A stretch of 64,000 nt of DNA from NCBI GenBank assembly GCA_949292215.1, contig CASEYW010000031.1:1-64000 (forward strand), written 5' to 3'. Each line of letters opens with the position of its first letter. The first letter of the stretch is position 1. The notes under the pieces are model-generated. The model had not been told where the DNA came from. It did no database searches and worked only from the letters and a program-made list of their open reading frames with translations. The position numbers were made by a program, and so were the translations under genes. Origin of the DNA: an uncultured bacterium (GTDB lineage: Bacteria > Verrucomicrobiota > Lentisphaeria > Victivallales > UBA1829). Shown piece after piece: positions 1-7,751 of this stretch.

Positions 1-1
1 A

Positions 2-349
2 GCAAGGCTCCAGCATTACCACAATTCCCGCTATCATGGTGTCAACTTTCATAGTTTATTTTATCGGGGAACGGTAGAATTTCGGTGGTTTGAGGCAACG
101 CTTCATGCCGGAAAAGTCAAATCCTATGTTCAATACTGCCTGTTATTGGCAAATCGGGCTCGGCGGGTGAAATTCGCCGCTTCAAAGAAACGGTCATTTA
201 ATCCTGAATCAGCCAAGTATGATATGAGAGTCCATTTACTGCGGATTGGTGCAATCGGTGACGAATATAAAACCATGCGGCATTTTCTTTTGGAAAACAT
301 GCCAGGGAGCGCCAGTCATAAGCATACACCCGAACCAAAGGTTGCGTAA
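2..349 (+). CDS. Amidoligase-family protein, C-terminal part (5' truncated by window)
   Basis: The frame is open from base 2 to the TAA at 347-349; the first Met (146) is internal, so the gene begins outside the window. The visible start of the fragment has an RYHGVN segment followed by GTVEFRWFEATLHAGKV, which matches the C-terminal signature of the putative amidoligase family (PF12224, ATP-dependent glutamine-synthetase-like fold). Family knowledge: such enzymes are predicted to form amide bonds on peptides or small molecules and often sit beside class II glutamine amidotransferases. That is the case here, with the next gene starting one base after the stop. The substrate is unknown. Confidence 0.75.
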   Translation, partial: ARLQHYHNSRYHGVNFHSLFYRGTVEFRWFEATLHAGKVKSYVQYCLLLANRARRVKFAASKKRSFNPESAKYDMRVHLLRIGAIGDEYKTMRHFLLENMPGSASHKHTPEPKVA

Positions 350-350
350 T

Positions 351-1136
351 ATGTGCGGTCAGTGTGGTTTGATCTTAGGGCAAAAGCGCAGAACACGGAA
401 AGAGCTGGAAACTCTTTCCGGCATATTTACAAACTTGCTTTTGTTGAATGAGGCTCGTGGACGTGATGCCACAGGTGTTTATGTGGGGAATAAAGATGGG
501 TCGGGGCAAATTTTGAAAGATGCCGTTCCTGTCAGTTGTTTTGTGGAATCGGCGAGGTATCGGGAATTGATGAGTTCATTTGATAATTCTGTTTCTGTCT
601 TTCTCGGACATACCCGCTGGAGGACGGTGGGGACTCCGGCAGTCAATTTTAACAATCATCCAATTGAGTCCGATTTTTTCATCGGTACTCACAACGGAAC
701 AATCCTGAACCACAAAGAACTGTTTTTCCGGCATAACTGGAAGAGATCGGGTCAGGTCGATTCGGAGGCGATATTCAGAATGGCTGATGCGTCCTTGGGG
801 AATCACAAGCTGTTGAACATGGAAAGTTTTACTGAAGGGCTTCGGGAGTTCATCGGAACCATGAGTTTCGTTATGCAGAACAAGTGTGATCCAGCTTCTC
901 TTTATATTGGAATCGGCAACATGCCGCTTCATTTTCTTCACCATAAAAAATTCCGGTGCTACTGCTATTCCAGTGATTTTGAGATGCTGATTCACACAAC
1001 AGGCAATATGCCGGATTGGAAAATTGTGGAACTGCCGAAACACAAATTCTATCAGTTCGATATTCCAACTTTGAAACTGAAAAAATACATGCCGATGATT
1101 TTTTGTTCTTCCAGAGCCTACCAGAGCCTTGCATGA
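351..1136 (+). CDS. Class II glutamine amidotransferase-like protein
   Basis: The start at 351 is chosen because it gives Met-Cys-Gly at the N-terminus; Cys2 is the expected nucleophile of Ntn-type glutamine amidotransferases once Met is removed. The upstream in-frame extension from 246 overlaps the amidoligase and is unlikely. Family motifs follow: RGRDATG (about residue 40), LGHTRW (about 85), NNHP and a THNG segment near 115. The product is 261 residues, the size of a lone GAT-II domain with a short C-terminal region. It probably supplies ammonia from glutamine or modifies the amidoligase product. It is coupled to the amidoligase gene, with one base between stop and start. Confidence 0.82.
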   Translation: MCGQCGLILGQKRRTRKELETLSGIFTNLLLLNEARGRDATGVYVGNKDGSGQILKDAVPVSCFVESARYRELMSSFDNSVSVFLGHTRWRTVGTPAVNFNNHPIESDFFIGTHNGTILNHKELFFRHNWKRSGQVDSEAIFRMADASLGNHKLLNMESFTEGLREFIGTMSFVMQNKCDPASLYIGIGNMPLHFLHHKKFRCYCYSSDFEMLIHTTGNMPDWKIVELPKHKFYQFDIPTLKLKKYMPMIFCSSRAYQSLA

Positions 1137-1210
1137 AAACAGTAAACGGACAAACCGGATTTCTGACAGAGGAGGTGATAATTTCAGAAATCCACTTTTT
1201 TTAACCGGAG

Positions 1211-1246
1211 TGTTCCAAAACGTTCGTTTTCGGAACAGATTTTTTT
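1211..1246 (+). terminator. 27-base near-palindrome followed by a T run
   Basis: The arms TGTTCC-AAAACG and CGTTTTCGGAACA pair almost perfectly around a TT centre and are followed by T-rich sequence. It sits 75 bases after the amidotransferase stop, so an intrinsic terminator is the plain reading. Its length and two-base centre also resemble a serine-recombinase crossover site, and the resolvase gene starts 80 bases downstream. Confidence 0.6.
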
Positions 1247-1325
1247 GAAAAATTCTGAGCGTGAAAAATCGGAAAATTTGACTCCCCTTTTGGAACGGCA
1301 AAATCACCAATAAGGATAGAATACT

Positions 1326-1910
1326 ATGAAATGCATTATTTACAGCAGAATTTCCACAAATGAACAAGACACGGAAAATCAAACAAGACTCTTGATCGAA
1401 TACGCCGAACGGCAGGGATGGGAAATCATGGAGGTTATCTCAGAGGAAGCGGTCAGCGGAGGTGTTTCGGTATTTGTGCGGAAAGAATCGGCAAGAGTAT
1501 TGCGGTTGGCACGTCAGAGGCGGTTTGATGTGTTGTTGACGTTTGCCTGTGACCGGATCACCAGAAACGGCGCAACCGAACTGCTGATGTTCCTGCAGAA
1601 ACTTTCTGAGTTCAAGGTGAAATTTGTTTCTTATACGGAGGAGTATATTTCATCGCTGGGGGATTATGCTCCGATTGTTCTTTCGGTTCTTGGGGTGCTT
1701 GGCAAGATGGAGAAGCAAAAAATTTCGTTGAGAACCAAAGCGGCACTTGCCAACCTGAAAGCCAAGGGGAAAAAGCTCGGTCGTCCAACTGATGTTGTCG
1801 CCAATCTTGAACAGCTTCGGGAACTTCGCCAGCGGGGGCATTCTCTGTCGGAGATTTCAAAAACAACGGGAGTTTCAAAAACTCGTGTCCATCGATTGCT
1901 TTCTGCTTGA
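1326..1910 (+). CDS. Small serine recombinase (resolvase/invertase family)
   Basis: A 194-residue protein of the usual length for Tn3-type resolvases and Hin-type invertases. The N-terminus YSRIST carries the expected catalytic Ser10. The core includes a CDRITRN segment (the D-R-x-x-R type motif) around residues 76-82. The long E helix is followed by KKLGRP at about residue 146 and a C-terminal Hin-like HTH (SEISKTTGVSKTRVHRLL). An AAGGA ribosome binding site precedes the ATG by about nine bases. It is separate from the large integrase at the element's right end, so it likely serves multimer resolution or local inversion. Confidence 0.9.
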   Translation: MKCIIYSRISTNEQDTENQTRLLIEYAERQGWEIMEVISEEAVSGGVSVFVRKESARVLRLARQRRFDVLLTFACDRITRNGATELLMFLQKLSEFKVKFVSYTEEYISSLGDYAPIVLSVLGVLGKMEKQKISLRTKAALANLKAKGKKLGRPTDVVANLEQLRELRQRGHSLSEISKTTGVSKTRVHRLLSA

Positions 1911-1964
1911 ATCCGATTCAATTTTTTTTGAAAAAAATAAAACGGATTCATTTTTGAAAATCAG

Positions 1965-2046
1965 AAAGTGTCTTTCTTTAACCGTATCCGGCGATCCTTC
2001 GCTCCGATGTACATCTGGAGATGCTCCGAACAAAGACACTTTTTCC
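1965..2046. repeat. 78-base structured inverted repeat with T tail
   Basis: An 11-base perfect inverted repeat, AAAGTGTCTTT (1965-1975) and AAAGACACTTT (2032-2042), encloses 56 bases containing a further hairpin (CATCT-GG-AGATG) and ends in T's. It lies between the resolvase and the HTH gene. It may be an elaborate terminator for the resolvase transcript, a small structured RNA or a minimal inverted-repeat insertion. Confidence 0.5.
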
Positions 2047-2210
2047 TCGTTTCCACCAGATATTTTCCACTCTTTCCCCTGAACAAAGATTTTATATTAT
2101 TATCGATTATAATATTTCATTTCCCGTTTCCGAATCAGCGCTGTTTTTACTATTTTTCTATATTTTTCCATCTATGATCGGTAATGATACCGAATAAGGA
2201 GAAAATAACA

Positions 2211-2393
2211 ATGGAAAATAAAAATGGAGTCTTGCTTACTCATAAGGAAGCGGCGCAGCGCCTTAATGTTTCCGGGCGCACTCTTGCAAACTGGAATTTG
2301 AACAAAATCAGAATCGGAAGAAAAATTTATTATGAAGAGCAGTTGATCGAAAAGATTCTATTGGAGGGCTGGAAGCATGAAAACAAGAGATGA
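2211..2393 (+). CDS. Excisionase-like HTH DNA-binding protein
   Basis: A 60-residue protein. The start at 2211 is chosen over 2184 because AAGGAG (2196-2201) precedes it by nine bases. Residues 8-40 read as a MerR/excisionase-type winged HTH: LTHKEAAQRLNVSGRTLANW, then a short wing containing RIGRKIYY. Such proteins act as recombination directionality factors or small repressors on integrative elements. The gene overlaps the next one by 17 bases, so the two are co-translated. An AT-rich palindromic stretch with a TATAAT at 2108-2113 lies about 100 bases upstream. Confidence 0.75.
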   Translation: MENKNGVLLTHKEAAQRLNVSGRTLANWNLNKIRIGRKIYYEEQLIEKILLEGWKHENKR

Positions 2394-2796
2394 AGCATTT
2401 AAGGAGATCACAGACAAGTTGGAATCACAATTCCAGAAATGGCTTGAACAAGGTGATTTTACTCAGCTCTTCCGCTCTATATGGGAACTCAGCGGAACTT
2501 TTGAGGATATAAACCCTTATCATGATAAATTATGTTACGGTATATTCTGGAAAAATGATGAGCTTCATTATGATTTTTACGACAGTTGGAATGAGGCTTC
2601 AGCAGGTATGGCAAAACGCATAAAAGAGGATGGGGTCAGTAATTACAGATTATGGACGAACACAATCTGGAAAGCTCTCTGGAAAGAATTTGAGTTTTAT
2701 CAATTCCTTGCATTGATGGCAAGAAATGATGAAGAATATAATTCCTGCGTTGATAAAGCGACAGAGATCGCAAGCTATATGCTTGATCCAGTTTAA
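2377..2796 (+). CDS. Hypothetical protein, 139 residues
   Basis: I do not recognise the family. The protein is soluble, rich in Trp, Tyr and acidic residues, and mostly helical in appearance, with no signal peptide or membrane segment. It starts inside the end of the excisionase-like gene (17-base overlap) and so forms a two-gene operon with it. It may be a partner or antagonist of that DNA-binding protein, but nothing in the sequence shows this. Confidence 0.7.
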   Translation: MKTRDEAFKEITDKLESQFQKWLEQGDFTQLFRSIWELSGTFEDINPYHDKLCYGIFWKNDELHYDFYDSWNEASAGMAKRIKEDGVSNYRLWTNTIWKALWKEFEFYQFLALMARNDEEYNSCVDKATEIASYMLDPV

Positions 2797-3297
2797 ATTC
2801 CAAAGAAAAATTACCGTTGCAGAAAATCGCTGTTTTTTTGAATGATGTGAAAGATCACCAATAGTCATGGTGTATTACTTATAGAAAAACAGTTTGGATA
2901 AAAAAATTACAAATATCTGCTTGATCAGATTTGAAATTTCAGGAGACTGGAGCAATCTGTAGAGCAAAACAAATAGGAGGCTGTTTTTGAGTAAATTTAT
3001 GTCCGTTTTCATGCCGATTATAGCAAGGTCATCTCGAAAGAAAAACGTCGGTATCAGGTTTCTTTACTTGACTTTTCTGCAACAAGGTCGTATATTCCTG
3101 CTGTCATATTAACAGCAAAGGGATTAATAAGATACAAAAACAGAAAAGTAGAAAAAACGACACCTGAGACTTTGACGTTCGCTTCCGATCTACCACATCA
3201 AAAGATGACGTCAGCAGAAAAACGATATAGTCGTAGTGTATTCGCATATTGCGGTACATTTCGATTTATGTTTTTCTGCAAGCTGTGGTAGGCTGGA
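2797..3297 (+). other. 500-base stretch with no confident gene, ending at a terminator
   Basis: A strong TAGGAGG (2974-2980) precedes a TTG-initiated 41-codon frame (2987-3112) with no recognisable similarity. A second frame is open from 2995 to about 3284 but has no ATG near its start. The segment ends in a clear intrinsic terminator, so it is transcribed: either a short protein, a decayed gene or an untranslated RNA. Confidence 0.35.
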
Positions 3298-3330
3298 AGC
3301 GGACATTCTTCGGAATGTGCCGCTTTTTTT
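3298..3330 (+). terminator. Intrinsic terminator with TTCG tetraloop
   Basis: AGCGG-A-CATTC, the loop TTCG, then GAATG-T-GCCGCT followed by seven T's. This is one of the most stable hairpin types and closes whatever is transcribed from the 2.8-3.3 kb stretch. It marks the upstream boundary of the cassette beginning at 3345. Confidence 0.85.
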
Positions 3331-3344
3331 CTTCAAGAGAAAAC

Positions 3345-3599
3345 ATGCCGAAAAAACACTACTCCACAGCTACGCTTGATGTTTATCGACATCACGGCTT
3401 GCCACGCAAGACGGCGTTCCGCTGTTGGCTTCATCTCCTTTTCTGCTCCTCCTGCAAGCAACGTTTCCGGCAATTGTATGATGACGATCTCCTGATCGAA
3501 GACCTGAAATCTGCACTCAGAACATTTGATATTCCTGATGATCCGCCCCAGCTTCAGAAGCTGAGTCGGATTTTTTCTCAGAAGCCAAAAAAGATGTAA
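3345..3599 (+). CDS. Small protein with a possible zinc-binding HxxxCxxC motif
   Basis: 84 residues if begun at 3345, after the upstream terminator; the longer frame from 3249 would run through that terminator. A segment near residues 26-36 reads H-L-L-F-C-S-S-C, the H-x3-C-x2-C spacing seen in zinc-dependent anti-sigma (zf-HC2-like) domains. The rest is basic and charged. It lies nine bases before the first membrane protein gene, so it is the first gene of the cassette and could be its regulator. The fold assignment is tentative. Confidence 0.55.
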   Translation: MPKKHYSTATLDVYRHHGLPRKTAFRCWLHLLFCSSCKQRFRQLYDDDLLIEDLKSALRTFDIPDDPPQLQKLSRIFSQKPKKM

Positions 3600-3608
3600 G
3601 GAAAATCT

Positions 3609-4055
3609 ATGTTGAAAAACTTGTTTGATCGAAGCGATAGAGCCATTACCTGCATGGGGATATTGGGATTTGCGTTTTCTGCTCCTCTGCTTTGGCTTAT
3701 GATCAAAGTCGGAGTTGGAACCGTTGTGGCAATCCCCAGTATGGCAAGTAACGTCAAGGATTCTTCTTTGGGGCTTACAATGCTGTTTATCGGAGCTGTT
3801 GCCTCTCTGTTCATCATTGCAGGAGTATGGGGATTCTTCGGCAGGAAAGCCGGTATCATCGTCAGCATCATATTGGCTTGTGTGTACTGGAAACTGGTTT
3901 TCATGCTCTTGTTCCTGTTGCTGATCCCGATTCTTCCGCTGGTTTGCCTGGGGTCTGTCGTGTTACTGATTATATCCGCTGTCAGATATTGTTTACGCAA
4001 GGCGGAGGAGCGGTCAGACTCACCAAGCCTTTGCAGAAAATACAGCAAGAAGTGA
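3609..4055 (+). CDS. Small multi-pass membrane protein
   Basis: 148 residues with about four hydrophobic segments: residues 14-38, 57-80, 83-102 and 100-123, and a basic C-terminal tail. No family is recognised. The pattern (short cytosolic N-terminus with a DRSDRAI segment, then paired helices) is similar in kind to the two FFKGL proteins downstream but sequence identity is not evident. The 23-base gap to the next gene indicates one operon. Confidence 0.75.
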   Translation: MLKNLFDRSDRAITCMGILGFAFSAPLLWLMIKVGVGTVVAIPSMASNVKDSSLGLTMLFIGAVASLFIIAGVWGFFGRKAGIIVSIILACVYWKLVFMLLFLLLIPILPLVCLGSVVLLIISAVRYCLRKAEERSDSPSLCRKYSKK

Positions 4056-4078
4056 TTAAATAGAGGAGAAACTTTCCT

Positions 4079-4543
4079 ATGGAAAATAAATTTTTCAAAG
4101 GGCTGGATCTGGCAATGATTCCGAGCGGCATTGTCGGAATTATTTCAATTGGCTTTATGCTTATCATCGGCATTGGTTTCCTTGGGGTGTTTCACCTTAT
4201 GTTATTTGAATCAATATTTGAGGGGAAAACAAATATTTATTGCTTGCTGGTTGTTGCTTTTTTTGATTCTACGATCTTCCTTTTTCTGTGGGGAGTGTTT
4301 GGAAAAAAAGCGATTGCGGTATTTCTCGTACTGGTTCTGCTGGTACTCGGAATATGGAATATTGGTGCGGTATTCAAGGTTGGTATTCCGCTGGTCTGTA
4401 CCATTGTATTCATCTGTGCTGTAATCGGAAGCATTGTAAAGGCGACTAAAGGAAATTCAACAGGAAACGATACCGTAAGCAGCTCATCACCGAAAAGCTC
4501 TTCCATGAAAAGCAGTCATAGTGATCTGGCGGATAAATTCTGA
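4079..4543 (+). CDS. FFKGL-type small membrane protein, copy 1
   Basis: 154 residues. The N-terminus reads FFKGLDLAMIPSGIV, followed by four hydrophobic segments (about residues 15-40, 55-78, 80-98 and 100-121) and a Ser/Lys-rich soluble tail. The opening, an internal IIG, and an H-x-x-x-FESIF segment recur in the protein at 7075-7719. The two are paralogues flanking the channel-RyR gene. AGGAG precedes the ATG. Function is unknown; an auxiliary subunit of the channel-like protein is a reasonable guess from position only. Confidence 0.75.
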   Translation: MENKFFKGLDLAMIPSGIVGIISIGFMLIIGIGFLGVFHLMLFESIFEGKTNIYCLLVVAFFDSTIFLFLWGVFGKKAIAVFLVLVLLVLGIWNIGAVFKVGIPLVCTIVFICAVIGSIVKATKGNSTGNDTVSSSSPKSSSMKSSHSDLADKF

Positions 4544-4564
4544 ACGTTTTCAGCAGGAAAGACG

Positions 4565-7045
4565 ATGAAAAAATATTTTGATAAAATCATTCTGAATCGG
4601 ATGTGGATTCAATTATTGCTGGCACTTCTGGTTGTCGGCTTGATCGCCATCATCGCAACTCCTGTGGCTCAATACTACATTGCGAAGAATCCGTTGGATC
4701 AAAATTTCCACTCCTCCTGGCTGTGGGGACTGCTCCATCTCTGCGATGGAGGATTCATCGGACAAACGATTTCATCGGTTCATGATCCGAACTCAACCGG
4801 GCACAGCAATTTCGTTATTTTTTCGGCGTTTTTTCTGTGGATCTGCGGAGCGGTATTATTCTGTTTCATCACCAGCGTCATGAGCAATGCTTTTGAAGTC
4901 AGAAAGACACTGATCGCCACCGGACAGGTTCGATACAGCTTCAAAGGAAATCACGGCGTGGTGATCGGCTGGGATTCGCATGGGGCAACCGCCATTGCCG
5001 CAATGCAGGAAATTTATGAAATCAAAGAGTTCGTGATTTTGTCCGCTACCCCATCCGAAGAGATCAGGGAGGATTTGAACAATCTGTTTTCTCCGCAGGA
5101 AATGGCGAAGATATTTATTCATAAGGGGAATGTATTCGACAAGGACGAATTGAAAAAGCTGTGTCCGTGGAAAGCCTCCGTTGTCATCATCTTGGGGGAT
5201 CAGAATGACAATAACAACGACGGGGGCAATCACCGGATTTTCTCTCTGCTGGAAAATATGAAAGTGGATTCCCCGCAACCATTTCCAACACCTTGTTTTA
5301 TTGATGTCGGCAATCCGTATTCTCTGGTTCAGGACGAGTTCAATCTTCAAGCCATGCTGAGAAGTCCGAAGGCTAAAATCAAATATATTCCGCTCGTGCT
5401 GAATTTTGCCAAATACAGCGTCAATGAGGTACTGACTTCAATGAACGCCATTCAATCCTACAACACCGGAAGACGGACAAATGTGTACGAACCGAGGTAT
5501 CGCCCATTGGCGTTTCGGAAGAATCCGGAGGCAACCCATGTTCATATCGTCATCGCCGATTTCGATGATCTGGCGCACATGTTCATCATTCAGGCGATCA
5601 AGGTGTTGGCTCCATCCAAAGAACCGCATAAAATCACCATATTCACGGAAAAGACACAGGAGATTAAAAAGTTCAGGAATTTTTATCACTTGGAAGAGTT
5701 GCACGGCATCCGTTTTAACTTTCATACCGGAGAAATCACCGCACCGGAAAACCGGAAGGTTTTGACGGAGATTGTTCGGGATATTTCCGCAAGCGTCACG
5801 CTGCTGATCGCCAATCCGGTTGCCGATTCCGCTTTGGAGACGTTCAATCGTCTTCCCTGTGAACTGCACTTTGAGAATATTCATATTCTGATCGAACAGC
5901 GGATTATGAGCCAATGCGTAAAGCCCACCTATCAATTGCGGAGGTTCGGTTATGCGACTGTCGATTACGTCGGAATGATCGACCGCTTTTATTATTCACT
6001 TGCCAGCCGTGAGAAAATGGCATGGCTGATGAATGCGCTGGATTTGGAAGATGCCAAGCTGTTTGATCATTGGCGGGTCAAAAACTCTGCAACGGAAAGA
6101 GAAGATATTCGTGGATTCGTGGATTCAATTCTGGAAAAACTCTATGGCTTGAATCTGTTTTTTAACAAAGTTGACAACGAATCGGATGTACAGCCGATTA
6201 CCGATTTGAAGCACTATCAGGAAGAACTTGCCCAAGCTGAACATGTGCGTTGGGTCAATACTCGAATCCTCTCCGGTTATCATTACGAACCGGAAAGCAA
6301 TGACCGTTACTTTGCCTCTTCCAAGCTGGTAAACTGGAATGACCTGTCTTCCGATGACCGGAAGCAATATCATGATTCCATTGAGCAGATCATTCCCATC
6401 GTCAACCGGATTTTCAATACGGGGAACAATCCGTACACATTTTTTCCGCAACGCTTCAAACTCGTTTTGGGGATCGTTGATGAGGGTTATTCCAAACAAC
6501 GGCATACAGCTTGGGGTGATGAGTCGAATTATTATTTTCAGACGATCATCCGTGAAGTCAGACGGTTGAACATATCTACGGTCAACAAGAAAAACAATTC
6601 CAGAAATTACCCCTCGTTGGCTGTTTGTTGCAGTCTGGCGGAGGAATGGAGTGAAATGTTTGTGATCATGGCAATGCGGGAACAGATTCCGGTAATTGCG
6701 ATACTTCCAGAGCCGCCGGAACAGTATCAGTTCCGTTTTGCCGAAGGAAACGCCAGAGAACGCTTCCGGCAACGGTTGCGTTATGTTCTGACGTATTATG
6801 TGATTCCACAGGATATTCCGGCAGATCGGCGGGAACAGGCGGTTCGGGAACTCATCGTAAAACATTCGGATCAGGTGTGGAGCTATAAGGAGTTCTCCCA
6901 TATCGGGGATTGGAATTTGGAGTTTGCGGAAGAAACGCCGTTTTTACCGAAGCGCAATTGCTCTGCATTCTTCAGAATCGATGTTGAGAACGAGAAGGTA
7001 TTAGTCCCGTTCTCTCCGATGGCACAGGCTTTACAACAGGAATAA
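4565..7045 (+). CDS. CASTOR/POLLUX-like channel protein with RCK-like, RyR and C-terminal Rossmann-like domains
   Basis: 826 residues. TM1 lies at 14-38. A re-entrant-like segment at 51-66 (W-L-W-G-L-L-H-L-C-D-G-G) follows, then TM2 at 83-105. Next come basic residues leading to K-G-N-H-G-V-V-I-G-W (127-136). This order matches CASTOR/POLLUX-type channels, where a pore is followed by an NH-x-x-x-x-GW Rossmann (RCK) domain. A second Rossmann-like unit begins near 325. Residues 552-613 fit a RyR domain: EHVRWVNTRILSGYHY, then KLVNWNDLSSDDRKQ. The C-terminal part from 631 (VLGIVDEGYS ... LAEEWSEMF ... IPVIAILPEPPEQY) looks like a nucleotide-binding fold of SLOG/TIR-like shape. I infer a membrane channel gated by ligand binding. 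The domain calls come from reading motifs; the C-terminal one is least certain. Confidence 0.8.
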   Translation: MKKYFDKIILNRMWIQLLLALLVVGLIAIIATPVAQYYIAKNPLDQNFHSSWLWGLLHLCDGGFIGQTISSVHDPNSTGHSNFVIFSAFFLWICGAVLFCFITSVMSNAFEVRKTLIATGQVRYSFKGNHGVVIGWDSHGATAIAAMQEIYEIKEFVILSATPSEEIREDLNNLFSPQEMAKIFIHKGNVFDKDELKKLCPWKASVVIILGDQNDNNNDGGNHRIFSLLENMKVDSPQPFPTPCFIDVGNPYSLVQDEFNLQAMLRSPKAKIKYIPLVLNFAKYSVNEVLTSMNAIQSYNTGRRTNVYEPRYRPLAFRKNPEATHVHIVIADFDDLAHMFIIQAIKVLAPSKEPHKITIFTEKTQEIKKFRNFYHLEELHGIRFNFHTGEITAPENRKVLTEIVRDISASVTLLIANPVADSALETFNRLPCELHFENIHILIEQRIMSQCVKPTYQLRRFGYATVDYVGMIDRFYYSLASREKMAWLMNALDLEDAKLFDHWRVKNSATEREDIRGFVDSILEKLYGLNLFFNKVDNESDVQPITDLKHYQEELAQAEHVRWVNTRILSGYHYEPESNDRYFASSKLVNWNDLSSDDRKQYHDSIEQIIPIVNRIFNTGNNPYTFFPQRFKLVLGIVDEGYSKQRHTAWGDESNYYFQTIIREVRRLNISTVNKKNNSRNYPSLAVCCSLAEEWSEMFVIMAMREQIPVIAILPEPPEQYQFRFAEGNARERFRQRLRYVLTYYVIPQDIPADRREQAVRELIVKHSDQVWSYKEFSHIGDWNLEFAEETPFLPKRNCSAFFRIDVENEKVLVPFSPMAQALQQE

Positions 7046-7074
7046 AATAATATCAAACGACAGGAGAATTTATT

Positions 7075-7719
7075 ATGATGGATCGTTTTTTTAAAGGGCT
7101 CACCTACGCAATGATTCCCAGCGGCATTGTGATGTTGCTGATGATGGTTGCTGCGATCATTATAGGATTTGCGTTTATTATTGCAACGCACGTTGTTGCA
7201 TTTGAAAGCATGTTTCCTGCAGAAAGTATAACAACTGTTTACAGTAATTATGCACCTCCCACAGTAATGGATAATACACCTTCTCCAACATTGTATCCAT
7301 TATTCTTATGTTTGTTTATTGATATTTCAATTCTTTTGGGGATTTGTAAATTTTTTAATCTGAATATCAATGTTGCACTTGTCGTGTTTGTAATTGTGCT
7401 TTTTGCACCGATTTCCATTCCTTGTATCTTGCTTACCTACTGGCTTCAGTCAAAGGGAGAATCAATTCGGAAAATTTCGTTGAATACGTGGAAAATTGTT
7501 ATGATCGTTCTGACAATTCTTGCTGTTCTTGTGTGTGGCGCATCACTTATGATTATGGAAAAGCCAGACCCGGAGATGATGTTTGTTTTTCCTATAATCG
7601 TTATCTCAAACATCATATTGATAATCCACCTTTCTCAAAGAGCTAAAACAAAAGGCTCTGGAACAACATCAACGTCGAGTAAAAACAGTTCCGTTTTTAA
7701 AGGTATAAGTGATGATTAA
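7075..7719 (+). CDS. FFKGL-type small membrane protein, copy 2
   Basis: 214 residues, a paralogue of the 4079-4543 product. It begins RFFKGLTYAMIPSGIV and has the same H-x-x-x-FESMF feature after the first helix. It differs by an extracytoplasmic-looking loop of about 40 residues after helix 1 and a second pair of helices (about residues 105-124 and 140-187), ending in a Ser/Lys tail. AGGAG precedes the ATG by eight bases. It follows the channel-RyR gene by 29 bases in the same operon. Confidence 0.75.
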   Translation: MMDRFFKGLTYAMIPSGIVMLLMMVAAIIIGFAFIIATHVVAFESMFPAESITTVYSNYAPPTVMDNTPSPTLYPLFLCLFIDISILLGICKFFNLNINVALVVFVIVLFAPISIPCILLTYWLQSKGESIRKISLNTWKIVMIVLTILAVLVCGASLMIMEKPDPEMMFVFPIIVISNIILIIHLSQRAKTKGSGTTSTSSKNSSVFKGISDD

Positions 7720-7751
7720 AATAATAAAATTTGATAACGGAGGAATTGGAT

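Noticed and set aside
246-350. Longer N-terminus for the class II amidotransferase
   Set aside because: It would bury the Cys nucleophile inside the chain and overlap the amidoligase end; the ATG at 351 gives the required Met-Cys start.
1965-2046. Integron attC site
   Set aside because: The size and pairing are similar, but the expected GTTRRRY/RYYYAAC core pairs are not present and no integron integrase is visible.
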